This document shows, piece after piece, positions 8,254 through 15,254 of a stretch of DNA of 28,215 nt. The DNA is taken from the NCBI GenBank assembly GCA_007117575.1, contig SKGH01000055.1:1-28215 (forward strand), given 5' to 3'. The translations under genes were made by a program, and so were the position numbers. The notes below the pieces were generated by a model that was not told the DNA's origin, did no database searches, and saw only the letters and a program-made list of their open reading frames with translations. This DNA is from Candidatus Kaiserbacteria bacterium. GTDB lineage: Bacteria > Patescibacteriota > Minisyncoccia > Phycocordibacterales > UBA918. Each line of letters begins with the position of its first letter. The stretch's first letter is position 1.

Positions 8254-8853
8254 TCATATAGTCGTAAACGTGGTTTTATCCATGTGCTTTTTACACACCA
8301 CACGCTTCCCTGTCCGCACTTTGAAAAGTGTTCCGTTCTCATACTCTCTGAGAAGAACAGTTGCCGTATCACGCTCTACTTCACTCACAATACTGGATGC
8401 GTAAGCACGCGCTTCCTCCCCTCGTTCGTGCACCAATAGGTGCAAAAGCTTGGTGATCATGTTCGGGTGGTTGGGAGGCATGAGAGCCAGTGCTTTCTCG
8501 GAGAATTCACGCGCCGCTTTTACGTCCCCGTACCTGTGTAGTGCACAGGTAATTGCATGATGATTCCACAGCCATAGTATGTCACGTACCCAAAAGCGTT
8601 CTTGGTCATTCGTCACTGATGCAAGATCAATCTTTTCAAGTGCGTATGCTACCATGTTGGGTATCTGCGATTCGTTTTTATAATCCCATTCACCGGCGTA
8701 CATAAGAGATTGATCATTGGCACGACAATACTCTTACAATTCTCTAGCAGTAGCGCAACCAAACCGCGAACACACTTCCTGTAATGTAGTCTCTTTTTTC
8801 ATATGTTTCAGTATACGAATGTTGTGTTTAAAGACAAACTTTGACCTTGGCAT
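8254..8853 (-). pseudogene. Unknown TPR-like protein gene interrupted by an in-frame TAA
   Basis: Read on the minus strand from an ATG at 8851-8853, the frame is open for 39 codons (beginning MPRSKFVFKHN), meets a TAA at 8734-8736, then continues in the same frame for 159 codons to 8254. The downstream part has an internal Met at 8703 that could restart translation and give 149 residues. The protein is helical, with a segment resembling a tetratricopeptide helix pair (DVKAAREFSEKALALMPPNHPN). The same-frame continuity suggests one ancestral gene of about 199 residues damaged by a single nonsense change, or a sequencing error. No family is recognised with confidence. It sits in the accessory gap after rpsJ. 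Confidence 0.55.
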
Positions 8854-9150
8854 AATGTTACTTTGTGTAGTGAATTAGACTCCGATAGCCTTCGATAGTT
8901 GTCGTAGGAACAGTATACTAGTCTCTCAATTGTGCCAATGTATGAGAACAGACTATTGTTAACTAATAGGGAGCTTTGGTCATTTCTGATAGTTTTTTGT
9001 TGCCACTGTACTCCTTTACCTTATTATTTACCCTCGTTTAGAGTGTTTTGTGTAGGCTATATGTTTGGTCAGACCCCCCTAATAGGCTTATTACTTCTTC
9101 TATAGTGAGGATGGCTGTATTTTTCGTGATCATGATCATACATGACCACA

Positions 9151-9257
9151 ATATGGGCTTGTCCCCGAACTCACATTTTGATCATTTAACTCACGTGGTT
9201 AAGCCATAAAATTACTAGAAAAGTGCAAAAAATCGAGTTCGAGGACAGACCCAATAT
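9151..9257. repeat. Imperfect 107-base palindromic element
   Basis: The left end (ATATGGGCTTGTCCCCGAACTC) and the reverse complement of the right end (ATATTGGGTCTGTCCTCGAACTC) agree at most positions over about 30 bases, separated by an AT-rich centre. The ends differ from those of the CGGAAACTGGGG family but the size and architecture are similar. It could be a small non-autonomous element or encode a structured RNA. Confidence 0.55.
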
Positions 9258-9270
9258 GCAATTTTGGTAA

Positions 9271-9294
9271 AAGGAGCTACTCCGGCTCTTTTTT
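9271..9294 (+). terminator. Orphan intrinsic-terminator-like hairpin
   Basis: GAGC and GCTC, extended by weaker outer pairs, enclose a seven-base loop and run directly into six T residues. No plus-strand gene precedes it nearby, so either it ends an unannotated transcript from the palindromic region or it is a relic. Confidence 0.5.
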
Positions 9295-9349
9295 AGTTGT
9301 AGTCACGGGAGCGCTTTACCGGTTCGTCCGGAATCGTCCGTCCAGATTG

Positions 9350-9461
9350 TCCAGCTCAGCTCTAGTTTTTGAAGTAATTATCATCAATACTATAAGGTAA
9401 AATTGTATTTAGTAAGTTGCGCTTAAAAATAACTTAACACGGAAACTAGGGCTGGGCTGGG
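9350..9461. repeat. MITE-like repeat copy B
   Basis: The right end (CACGGAAACTAGGGCTGGG, 9438-9456) matches the core of copies A and D. The left end (CAGCTCTAGTTTTTGA) is roughly its inverted counterpart. Internally, GTAATTATCATCAATACTAT resembles the corresponding stretch of the copy at 12992. There is no reading frame. Confidence 0.55.
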
Positions 9462-9522
9462 TTGCGTGAAACTGATAAAATAATTTCTAATGCCTTGTGC
9501 TATTCTGAGGTAGGTTTACTAT

Positions 9523-9556
9523 AAAAATATCCTTGTGTCTTAAACTTAACACAGGG
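9523..9556 (-). terminator. Terminator of the small zinc-finger gene
   Basis: On the minus strand, CCCTGTGT and ACACAAGG (one G-T pair) enclose a ten-base loop and are followed by ATATTTTTA. It begins 25 bases after the stop of the gene at 9582-9803. Confidence 0.55.
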
Positions 9557-9581
9557 AATGGAATTGTAAACGGGATAATAA

Positions 9582-9803
9582 CTACCCAGTGTATTTGATG
9601 TCAGCTCTTAAAGATTTGCCGCCCATGTTTCTGGATGACCCAACACCTATTCCTAGGTGATGTAATTGATGATTCATATTAATACCAAAAACACTCCCAT
9701 TTTGATGCCTAAAGCATTCTTCTCCATTGTTGTAAATGCTTAGGAGGGTGCCACATACCATGCAACGACGTGGCTCTGTTCTGTCGGCTTTTTTTTGTTT
9801 CAT
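9582..9803 (-). CDS. Small zinc-finger protein, function unknown
   Basis: This 73-residue protein has a compact metal-binding pattern: CMVCGTLLSIYNNGEECFRHQ places two Cys (Cys-x2-Cys), then Cys and His eleven to fifteen residues later, suggesting a single zinc knuckle. The tail is Gly/Ser-rich. I chose the ATG at 9803 over the GTG one codon earlier because AGGAG lies seven bases upstream of it. That strong Shine-Dalgarno sequence is exceptional in this window. Upstream is the inverted repeat CGTGAC/GTCACG, which may be an operator. The strong ribosome-binding site and its place in the accessory gap suggest a regulated or horizontally acquired gene. DNA or RNA binding is inference. Confidence 0.7.
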   Translation of the reverse strand: MKQKKADRTEPRRCMVCGTLLSIYNNGEECFRHQNGSVFGINMNHQLHHLGIGVGSSRNMGGKSLRADIKYTG

Positions 9804-9818
9804 CACTATTCTCCTGGA

Positions 9819-9840
9819 CGTGACGCAATGACGGTCACGC
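9819..9840 (-). promoter_or_regulatory. Inverted repeat upstream of the zinc-finger gene
   Basis: CGTGAC and GTCACG form perfect six-base arms around an eight-to-nine-base centre, between the AT-rich presumptive promoter (TATATT-type -10 sequences just beyond it) and the AGGAG site. A repressor site or 5'-UTR hairpin are both possible. Confidence 0.4.
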
Positions 9841-10236
9841 TATAAATATATATTCAAAAAAATATTTTACAAGTTTTAACGGATTCGCTATATCACAAAA
9901 ATAAGTATAAAAGCATATTTTTCTTAGAAAATTATATTTTGTAAAAAAACCGTGTTTATTATTTTTAAACATTATTTAATGTTTAAAAAACTTGTGTTTT
10001 TTTTGTTTACGGGTATACTGACCGTCAGCTGTAAGACCTAACCTGGTTAAATTAAGTTTTAACTTAATTGCTTTTGAAAGCTAATTAGAAGCAGTTTAGT
10101 CTCTAATTATAAAGTCAAAAGCGTCAGGCAATAGGCACAAAACCGCGCGATCGGTGGCGTTGCCTTATTGTTCACGTCATAGCTCGCGTGTTTTTGTTAG
10201 TAGTCTTGCTGTGTTTATACATAAATTAATCCAAGC
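9841..10236 (+). other. Promoter region and structured leader of rplC-rplD-rplW-rplB
   Basis: Bases 9841-9990 are extremely AT-rich. After the promoter at 9992-10019 comes a leader of about 210 bases with successive hairpins: AATTAAGTT/AACTTAATT (10050-10069, perfect nine-base arms), TAATTAG/CTAATTA (about 10082-10108) and a GC-richer one with AGGCAA/TTGCCT arms enclosing ACCG/CGGT (about 10124-10166). No gene is present. The arrangement is reminiscent of autogenously controlled ribosomal-protein leaders; no known class is recognised. Confidence 0.5.
9992..10019 (+). promoter_or_regulatory. Promoter of the rplC operon
   Basis: TTGTGT (9992-9997) and TATACT (10014-10019) are 16 bases apart, downstream of a long A/T tract. 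The same -35 hexamer and spacing recur at 17583-17610 before rpsN, which strengthens both calls. Confidence 0.5.
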
Positions 10237-10857
10237 ATGAAATTTATAGTTGGTACTAAATCAAGCATGACACAAGTTTTTGATGATAATGGAGTTTGTC
10301 ATCCTGCTACTGTTTTGAGAGTGGACCCTATGGTGGTAACGCAGTTGCGTAAGCAGTCGCCAGATGGATATGAAGCGGTACAAGTAGCGACTGGTGCTCA
10401 GAAAGAACATAGAGTGGGTAAGGCTCAAAAAGTACAACAACAAGGTGCTTATTCTATCACTAAAGAATTTCGTCCACGTAAAAACTACCAAGAGTCTGTA
10501 GTAGATTTTTCGGTGGGACAAAAAATAGACGCTGGTGTTTTTACTCCTGGCGATAAAGTGGTCGTTTCATCTATTTCTAAAGGTAAGGGTTTTCAGGGTG
10601 GAGTCAAAAGACATGGGTTTAAAGGAGGTAGGGCTACTCATGGTCAGAAACATTCCGAGCGTGAGCCGGGGTCTATAGGGGCTACAGGACCGGGAAGGGT
10701 TTTTAAAGGTACCCGAATGGCCGGAAGAATGGGTAGTGATCGTAAAACTGTAAAAAATTTACGAGTCTTGCAGGTTGATCTTGACTCAAACTTGTTATTG
10801 ATATCGGGAGCTGTGCCGGGTAGACGCGGTTCTGTGGTAACAGTCAGGAACATCTAA
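10237..10857 (+). CDS. rplC: Ribosomal protein uL3
   Basis: This 206-residue early-assembly protein binds 23S rRNA and reaches toward the peptidyl transferase centre. It begins MKFIVGTKSSMTQVFDDNG and has the diagnostic central loop block KGKGFQGGVKRHGFKGG, with GSIGATGPGRVFKGTRMAGRMG after it. Length is normal. It heads the four-gene block rplC-rplD-rplW-rplB because rpsJ has moved upstream with tuf, and it has its own promoter and long leader. No Shine-Dalgarno sequence is present; C precedes the ATG. Confidence 0.97.
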   Translation: MKFIVGTKSSMTQVFDDNGVCHPATVLRVDPMVVTQLRKQSPDGYEAVQVATGAQKEHRVGKAQKVQQQGAYSITKEFRPRKNYQESVVDFSVGQKIDAGVFTPGDKVVVSSISKGKGFQGGVKRHGFKGGRATHGQKHSEREPGSIGATGPGRVFKGTRMAGRMGSDRKTVKNLRVLQVDLDSNLLLISGAVPGRRGSVVTVRNI

Positions 10858-10879
10858 ATTAAACCTCAGTACATAACAT

Positions 10880-11578
10880 ATGGAATCAAAAATATATTCA
10901 CAAACAGGTAAAGAAGTAGGTACGAAGCAGTTGCCGGAATCGGTTTTTGGCGTAGCTTGGAATCCCGACATGGTTCATGAGGTAGTTGTATCAATGCAAA
11001 GTAATGCTCGTGCTAATACAGCAAATACAAAAGACCGTAGTGAGGTATCCGGAGGAGGAAAAAAGCCTTGGCGTCAAAAAGGAACCGGTAGAGCACGTCA
11101 TGGTTCAAAACGTTCTCCTATCTGGGTTGGTGGTGGTGTGGCTCATGGTCCCACCAATGAACGTAACTATAAGAAAAAGATAAATAAAAAAGTAAAGTCT
11201 AAAGCTTTGGCTTCGGTTTTGTCAAAAAAATATGCGGATTCTGAGCTGATTTTGTTAGACGCTTTGAATCTGAATGAGCCAAAAACGAAAGAGATTAAGT
11301 CAATGATTAGTTCTTTGGCTCAAGTTACTGACCTTAAAGATCTGGTATCTAAACGTTCTAATACTGCTTTGGTGGTACTGGCTAAGCGTGATGAGGTGGT
11401 AGAAAAGAGTTTCCGTAACTTGTCGAACTTTATGGTAATGGCCGTTAAGGATATAAATCCTTTGGATTTACTTACCTTTAAATACGTTATTCTGGTTGAG
11501 CCAGAGACGGGTTGCGAAGTTTTGGTGTCTAGGACGTCCATAAATAAAAAACCTCAGCAGGTCATTGCGACAAATTAA
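10880..11578 (+). CDS. rplD: Ribosomal protein uL4
   Basis: This 232-residue 50S protein lines the exit tunnel with its extended loop and, in E. coli, represses its own S10 operon. The tunnel loop is recognisable: GGGKKPWRQKGTGRARHGSKRSPIW spans about residues 55-80 (cited only as a block; key residues Trp, Gln, Gly-Thr-Gly). It starts 22 bases after rplC. Because uL4 is the classical S10-operon regulator, the structured leader upstream of rplC is a plausible target, but this is inference. Confidence 0.97.
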   Translation: MESKIYSQTGKEVGTKQLPESVFGVAWNPDMVHEVVVSMQSNARANTANTKDRSEVSGGGKKPWRQKGTGRARHGSKRSPIWVGGGVAHGPTNERNYKKKINKKVKSKALASVLSKKYADSELILLDALNLNEPKTKEIKSMISSLAQVTDLKDLVSKRSNTALVVLAKRDEVVEKSFRNLSNFMVMAVKDINPLDLLTFKYVILVEPETGCEVLVSRTSINKKPQQVIATN

Positions 11579-11596
11579 TCAGGTAATACAGAAGGT

Positions 11597-11974
11597 ATGG
11601 TATTTTTTAATCAAAAAAAAGAAGAGAATACAGTTGCTGTTTCGGAAAACACCGGTAAAGATGTAAAGAAGGATATGTCTTCAAAAGATGTTAGAGATAT
11701 ATCTTCCGTCTTGGTACGTCCGCATGTAACTGAGAAGGCGGTATCACAAAGTGATCGCAATGTATATACGTTCATTGTCCGTTCTGATGCTACCAAATAT
11801 ATGGTTCATGAAGCAGTACGAAAATTATTCAATGTTACACCAAAACGAGTTAATCTTGTTAAGAAAAGTCCGCGTCGATACATGAGTCGCTCGCGTGGTA
11901 AAAAAGTATCAGAATCGGGAATGAAAAAAGCATACGTTTATCTTAAAGAAGGCGATTCTATAAGCTTGGTGTAA
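11597..11974 (+). CDS. rplW: Ribosomal protein uL23 with N-terminal extension
   Basis: This 125-residue protein sits at the tunnel exit and docks trigger factor and SRP. The family core starts near residue 38 (SSVLVRPHVTEKAV) and continues through YTFIVRSDATKYMVHEAV and KLFNVTPKRVNLV. The first 36 or so residues are a charged Lys/Glu/Asp-rich extension absent from E. coli L23. The sequence AGAAGGT abuts the ATG but is too close to serve as a normal ribosome-binding site. It starts 18 bases after rplD. Confidence 0.95.
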   Translation: MVFFNQKKEENTVAVSENTGKDVKKDMSSKDVRDISSVLVRPHVTEKAVSQSDRNVYTFIVRSDATKYMVHEAVRKLFNVTPKRVNLVKKSPRRYMSRSRGKKVSESGMKKAYVYLKEGDSISLV

Positions 11975-12000
11975 CTTACGACTCAAAATAACTAATGATT

Positions 12001-12864
12001 ATGAAAAAATATAAACCAACATCCCCAGGTCGTCGAGATGGTAGTGTTATCGATTACCGTTCAGAACTCTCACCTCTTGCCAAAAAAAGTCCACATAAAC
12101 CTTTGACAGGTAAAATGCGCTCAACTGGTGGAAGAAATAGTCAAGGTCGTATTACAAATTGGTACCGTGGTGCGGGCAACAAACGTGCATATAGGCATAT
12201 AGATAATAAATACGAAAAGCACAATATACCAGCTAAGTTAGAATCCATTGAGTATGACCCCAATCGTTCCGGCTTTATAGCTCTGGTTTGTTATGCAGAT
12301 GGTGAAAGAAGATACGTTTTAGTGCCTAAAGAGATGAAAGTGGGCGATGTTTTTGAGGTTGGTGAGAACGTAAAGGTTAAGACCGGAAACAGAATGCCCC
12401 TTGGTAAGATACCGACTGGTACAAAAATATATAATTTAGAACTGAAGCCTAGAGCTGGCTCTCGTCTTGCTCGCTCGGCTGGAAATTATGCTGAAGTGGT
12501 GGCTCACGATTCAGGCTATACACAGGTACGTCTTCCATCTAGTGAAATACGTAAAATTATCAGTACCGCATGGGCTAGTGTGGGCGAGGTTTCCAATTCT
12601 GCGCATCGTTTGGTAAGTATTGGAAAAGCCGGACGTGCTCGTCATATGGGTTTGCGACCTAAAACTCGTGGTAGTGCTCGCAACGCTGTAGACCATCCTC
12701 ATGGTGGTGGTGAAAGTCGCTCTCCGCGTGGTCATAGACGGTCACGTACTAAACAAGGAAGACCGACTGGTAAAGGGCAAAAAACACGCGCACCTAAAAA
12801 ATATTCTAACAAGTTTATTGTTTCTAGGCGTAAGCCAGGAAAGATAATGGGCGGTAAGAGATAG
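12001..12864 (+). CDS. rplB: Ribosomal protein uL2
   Basis: This 50S protein is required for subunit association and peptidyl transferase activity. It has the invariant C-terminal block VDHPHGGGESRSPRGHRRSR with the catalytically important His in HGGGE, and RRDGSVIDYRSELS at the N terminus. Two in-frame ATGs, at 11995 and 12001, are possible. I prefer 12001 (287 residues) because it is preceded by ATT, as at most starts here; 11995 would add Met-Ile. It is the last gene of its block. No clear terminator follows; the next feature is a repeat. Confidence 0.95.
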   Translation: MKKYKPTSPGRRDGSVIDYRSELSPLAKKSPHKPLTGKMRSTGGRNSQGRITNWYRGAGNKRAYRHIDNKYEKHNIPAKLESIEYDPNRSGFIALVCYADGERRYVLVPKEMKVGDVFEVGENVKVKTGNRMPLGKIPTGTKIYNLELKPRAGSRLARSAGNYAEVVAHDSGYTQVRLPSSEIRKIISTAWASVGEVSNSAHRLVSIGKAGRARHMGLRPKTRGSARNAVDHPHGGGESRSPRGHRRSRTKQGRPTGKGQKTRAPKKYSNKFIVSRRKPGKIMGGKR

Positions 12865-13111
12865 TGAATACGTCCGCTTCGCTACCTCCTTGGCAGAGTA
12901 GACGGAGCATTATAGTTACCGGAATAAGGGCGTTTTTGCCAGCTAAGGATTAGGCTCCGCCGAAACATTATTCTTTATCCATTCATCCCGGCCCAGACCC
13001 AGTTTCTGAAATTATTTATTATCAATACCATGAGTCAAATTAGTTTTGGTACTCTACGATAGACTATAAACTAAAACGTAAATTAGGTCTGGGAGTTTTG
13101 AGACATGGTCG
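12865..13111. other. Non-coding gap after rplB
   Basis: Bases 12870-12990 hold GC-richer sequence without a convincing frame; GTCCG...AGACGGA-type pairings are weak. The repeat copy at 12992-13092 follows. No gene is seen. Confidence 0.4.
12992..13092. repeat. MITE-like repeat copy C
   Basis: The left end CCCAGACCCAGTTTCTGA and the reverse complement of the right end, CCCAGACCTAATTTACGT, are imperfect terminal inverted repeats about 100 bases apart. The inner ATTATTTATTATCAATACCA resembles copy B. There is no reading frame. It separates rplB from the convergent antisense gene. Confidence 0.6.
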
Positions 13112-13147
13112 GTAAAAAACCCTTGGGAATGCCAAGGATTTTTTACA
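13112..13147 (-). terminator. Terminator of the DUF2103-like gene (bidirectional)
   Basis: AAAAAACCCTTGG and CCAAGG-A-TTTTTT form a stem with a five-base loop, flanked by A and T runs so that it can act on either strand. It begins just past the stop of the minus-strand gene at 13159 and would also stop readthrough from rplB. Confidence 0.85.
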
Positions 13148-13158
13148 CTTTGAGTTTA

Positions 13159-13482
13159 TTAAACACCAGGTCGACGTTCTCTCAGTTTGAAAATTATGTG
13201 CGAAAGGTCTCTGTGTTCCGTAATGCCAGAGATTACCCTATCTACATCTTTATTTTCACAATGCACCGCCACTTTTTGTGTACCTTGACCGCTTATGATC
13301 AGTTGCAGGCCAGCGTTTGTTTTGACGATAGTAACATAGCGTTGACCACTGCCCCTACGCTGGTTCTTAGAAATTATACCCGGAGCTACCATGTTAATGC
13401 CGGGTATCTTTTTAACTATTTTAACCACCTCGGAAGCGGTTTCTGTAAGGGTGGTGTGTTTTTTACCTCGTTTATTTAACAT
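13159..13482 (-). CDS. DUF2103-like small protein, antisense within the ribosomal locus
   Basis: This 107-residue basic protein begins MLNKRGKKHTTLTETASEVV and continues PGIISKNQRRGSGQRYVTI and NAGLQLIISGQGTQKVAVH. The pattern (His-Thr near the start, a PGII turn, then alternating beta segments) recalls the DUF2103/COG4031 predicted metal-binding family of archaea and some bacteria; this is from memory and not certain. The single Cys and few His do not make an obvious metal site. It lies opposite to its neighbours between rplB and rpsS, with its own extended -10 and terminator. The ORF on the other strand, 13105-13479, is a shadow. Confidence 0.7.
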   Translation of the reverse strand: MLNKRGKKHTTLTETASEVVKIVKKIPGINMVAPGIISKNQRRGSGQRYVTIVKTNAGLQLIISGQGTQKVAVHCENKDVDRVISGITEHRDLSHIIFKLRERRPGV

Positions 13483-13491
13483 TCATTATAA

Positions 13492-13500
13492 TTTATAACA
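13492..13500 (-). promoter_or_regulatory. Extended -10 of the DUF2103-like gene
   Basis: The minus strand reads TGTTATAAA, an extended -10 match, nine bases before the ATG. The transcript would start within about three bases of the ATG, so it is predicted to be nearly leaderless. A second TATAAT even closer to the ATG is too near to be used. Confidence 0.45.
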
Positions 13501-13826
13501 TAGTTTGTTGTAAATTTTTATGGGTGAATATGTTGCAAGGGAAGTTAAAAGTGCATCTTACGTAACTTAAAAAGCTGTGTTGTAATTTGTGATACGCGCG
13601 CTTGAGTAGGATAGCTGTCTTTTTTCAAGAGGGTAAGTAAGATATATTGTTTTTGTAAAGGTTGACTTAATTATCACTTTCCCGTAGTATAACCCTCGTT
13701 CCAATCCTCGTAGTTGTGTTTTCTGGTAGAAACTTAACTATACGCCTTTTTTTAAATTGTGAACCGTTATCACATTAAGGTGAAATATTGCAGGTGTGGG
13801 GCTATTCAATTTGCAAAATAACTATT
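13501..13826 (+). other. Promoter region and leader of the rpsS block
   Basis: This non-coding region lies between the divergent DUF2103-like gene and rpsS. It holds the promoter at 13662-13690 and a leader of about 130 bases. A CTTGA/TCAAG pairing (13601-13629) spans a short T-run. No other structure stands out. Confidence 0.4.
13662..13690 (+). promoter_or_regulatory. Promoter of the rpsS-rplE block
   Basis: TTGACT (five of six) and TAGTAT (four of six) are separated by 17 bases. It is well placed to restart transcription after the antisense insertion. Confidence 0.5.
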
Positions 13827-14156
13827 ATGTCAAGATCACTTTATAAAGGACCTTATGTCGATGAAAAGTTGCTTAAGAAAATAAACGGTAAAAAACCATC
13901 TGATGTGGGTGTAGTAAAGACGTGGGCTCGTGATTCCATGATTTCACCGGAGATGGTAGGTTTCACCTTCGGAGTTCATAACGGCAAGGAGCATATACCG
14001 GTTTTGGCGACTGAAGACATGGTAGGACATAGGTTAGGTGAATTTTCTCCCACAACGAAGTTTTACAGACACGGTGGTAAGATGCAGAAAGAGCTTGATC
14101 AAAAGAAAAAAGAGGCAGAAATCGCCGCAGCAAAAGCTGCTCGAGGCTCCTCTTAG
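13827..14156 (+). CDS. rpsS: Ribosomal protein uS19
   Basis: This 109-residue protein of the 30S head contacts the A-site tRNA region and the B1 intersubunit bridge. It begins MSRSLYKGPYVDEKLLKK, the standard uS19 N terminus, and contains VHNGKEHIPV and MVGHRLGEFSPT. I reject the longer TTG-started frame from 13788, which adds 13 non-conserved residues. The C terminus has a Lys/Ala-rich tail (KKKEAEIAAAKAARGSS) beyond the usual end. It is the first gene of the second ribosomal block. Confidence 0.96.
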   Translation: MSRSLYKGPYVDEKLLKKINGKKPSDVGVVKTWARDSMISPEMVGFTFGVHNGKEHIPVLATEDMVGHRLGEFSPTTKFYRHGGKMQKELDQKKKEAEIAAAKAARGSS

Positions 14157-14186
14157 TAGATGTATTATGAAGTGTTATTAAAGCTT

Positions 14187-14510
14187 ATGAAAGCCGTACT
14201 AAAAGATTATCGTCAATCACCACGTAAAGTTCGTTTAGTTGTTGATTTGGTGCGTGGAATGAGTGCTGAGGAGGCACTGAATACTTTAAAGTTCGTAGAT
14301 AAACGGGCAGCTGATCCTGTAGCTAAAGTTATAAAATCTGCTGTTGCCAATGCCGTAGAGACAGGAAAGCAAAGAGAGAACTTGGTTATCAGTAGAATAG
14401 TTGTAGACAAGGGGACGGTACTTAAACGTTTCATGCCACGCGCACGGGGTTCGGCTTCACGTATAAACAAACGAAATAGCCATATAACTGTTGAGCTAAA
14501 GAGTAAATAA
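14187..14510 (+). CDS. rplV: Ribosomal protein uL22
   Basis: This 107-residue 50S protein has a beta-hairpin that forms part of the exit tunnel near the macrolide site. The sequence MKAVLKDYRQSPRKVRLVVD is the usual family start, so I use the ATG at 14187, preceded by GCTT, instead of the frame opening at 14160. The C-terminal hairpin ends in RFMPRARGSASRINKRNSH, as expected. It is followed by rpsC after 14 bases. Confidence 0.95.
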   Translation: MKAVLKDYRQSPRKVRLVVDLVRGMSAEEALNTLKFVDKRAADPVAKVIKSAVANAVETGKQRENLVISRIVVDKGTVLKRFMPRARGSASRINKRNSHITVELKSK

Positions 14511-14524
14511 ATCATTAGTCACTT

Positions 14525-15235
14525 ATGACACACATTGCCCATCCATATATACAAAGAATAGGTATAAATCGAGACTGGAAAAGTCGTTGGTTTGCTTCAG
14601 ATTCTAAGAAATATCGAGAGTATTTGCGCACCGACGCCGCTATACGTAAATATCTAACAAGAAAACTGAAAGGAATGTCTGTAGGTTCTGTTGAAATAGA
14701 ACGAAATGAGAAACAGGTCAGAATTTTGATAAAGACCGCACGACCGGGTTTGATAATTGGGCGAAGTGGTGAGGGTGCTACTAAACTGCGTCAAGGTATA
14801 GATTTGTTACTTAGAAAATTGCAACTGACTGAAAAGCCGGAAGTAAAGATAGATATTGAAGAAGTTCGTTCTATTGAGACCAACGCAACCATAGTCGCTC
14901 AGATGATGGTTGAGGGTCTAGAGAAGCGCATGCCGTTTCGTCGAGTATTAAAGCAGACGGTAGAAAAGGTAATGGCTAATCGTGATGTGGAGGGTGTTAG
15001 GGTGATTGTTTCGGGACGTTTGGCTGGGGCGGACATGGCTCGCAAGGAGGAGCTTAAGAAAGGCAGAATACCTCTGCAAACTTTGCGTGCCGATATAGAT
15101 TTTGCTCGTGAAAGAGCCATACTTCCATATGGTGTGATTGGTATAAAAGTGTGGGTTTACCGTGGAGATATATTTTCAGACGGAAGTTCGGAAGGGGTGG
15201 TGGCAAAGAAGTCTTTACCAAGAAGAGTTAGATAA
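14525..15235 (+). CDS. rpsC: Ribosomal protein uS3
   Basis: This 236-residue protein lies at the mRNA entry channel of the 30S subunit and contributes helicase activity. The KH domain is visible: ARPGLIIGRSGEGATKLRQG has the GxxG loop. The C-terminal domain has GVRVIVSGRLAGADMARKE and GVIGIKVWVYRGD. The N terminus (MTHIAHPYIQRIGINRDWKSRW) is like the usual HP-GxRLGIxxxW start but diverged and slightly longer. The ATG is preceded by CACTT without a Shine-Dalgarno sequence. Confidence 0.97.
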   Translation: MTHIAHPYIQRIGINRDWKSRWFASDSKKYREYLRTDAAIRKYLTRKLKGMSVGSVEIERNEKQVRILIKTARPGLIIGRSGEGATKLRQGIDLLLRKLQLTEKPEVKIDIEEVRSIETNATIVAQMMVEGLEKRMPFRRVLKQTVEKVMANRDVEGVRVIVSGRLAGADMARKEELKKGRIPLQTLRADIDFARERAILPYGVIGIKVWVYRGDIFSDGSSEGVVAKKSLPRRVR

Positions 15236-15254
15236 CTACTTATTTTAATTAAAC

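Larger units (their letters stand above)
8854..9522. other. Non-coding accessory interval
   Basis: No credible coding region is seen. It contains a hairpin GTGATCATG/CATGACCAC (9126-9149), an imperfect 107-base palindromic element (9151-9257), an intrinsic-terminator-like hairpin (9271-9294) and a MITE-like repeat copy (about 9350-9461). The remainder, 8854-9120, holds nothing I can identify. Confidence 0.5.

Noticed and set aside
9234..9250. tRNA T-arm-like GAGTTCGAG.
   Set aside because: No acceptor, D or anticodon arms can be placed around it; it is one arm of the palindromic element. No tRNA gene was found anywhere in the window.
13105..13479. Plus-strand ORF of 124 residues opposite the DUF2103-like gene.
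   Set aside because: Composition (Phe-, Tyr-, Thr-rich) is typical of an antisense shadow; the minus-strand frame has a promoter, start and terminator.
13788..13826. Longer TTG-started uS19.
   Set aside because: The extra 13 residues are unlike any uS19; MSRSLYKGP is the canonical start and has the ATTATG context.
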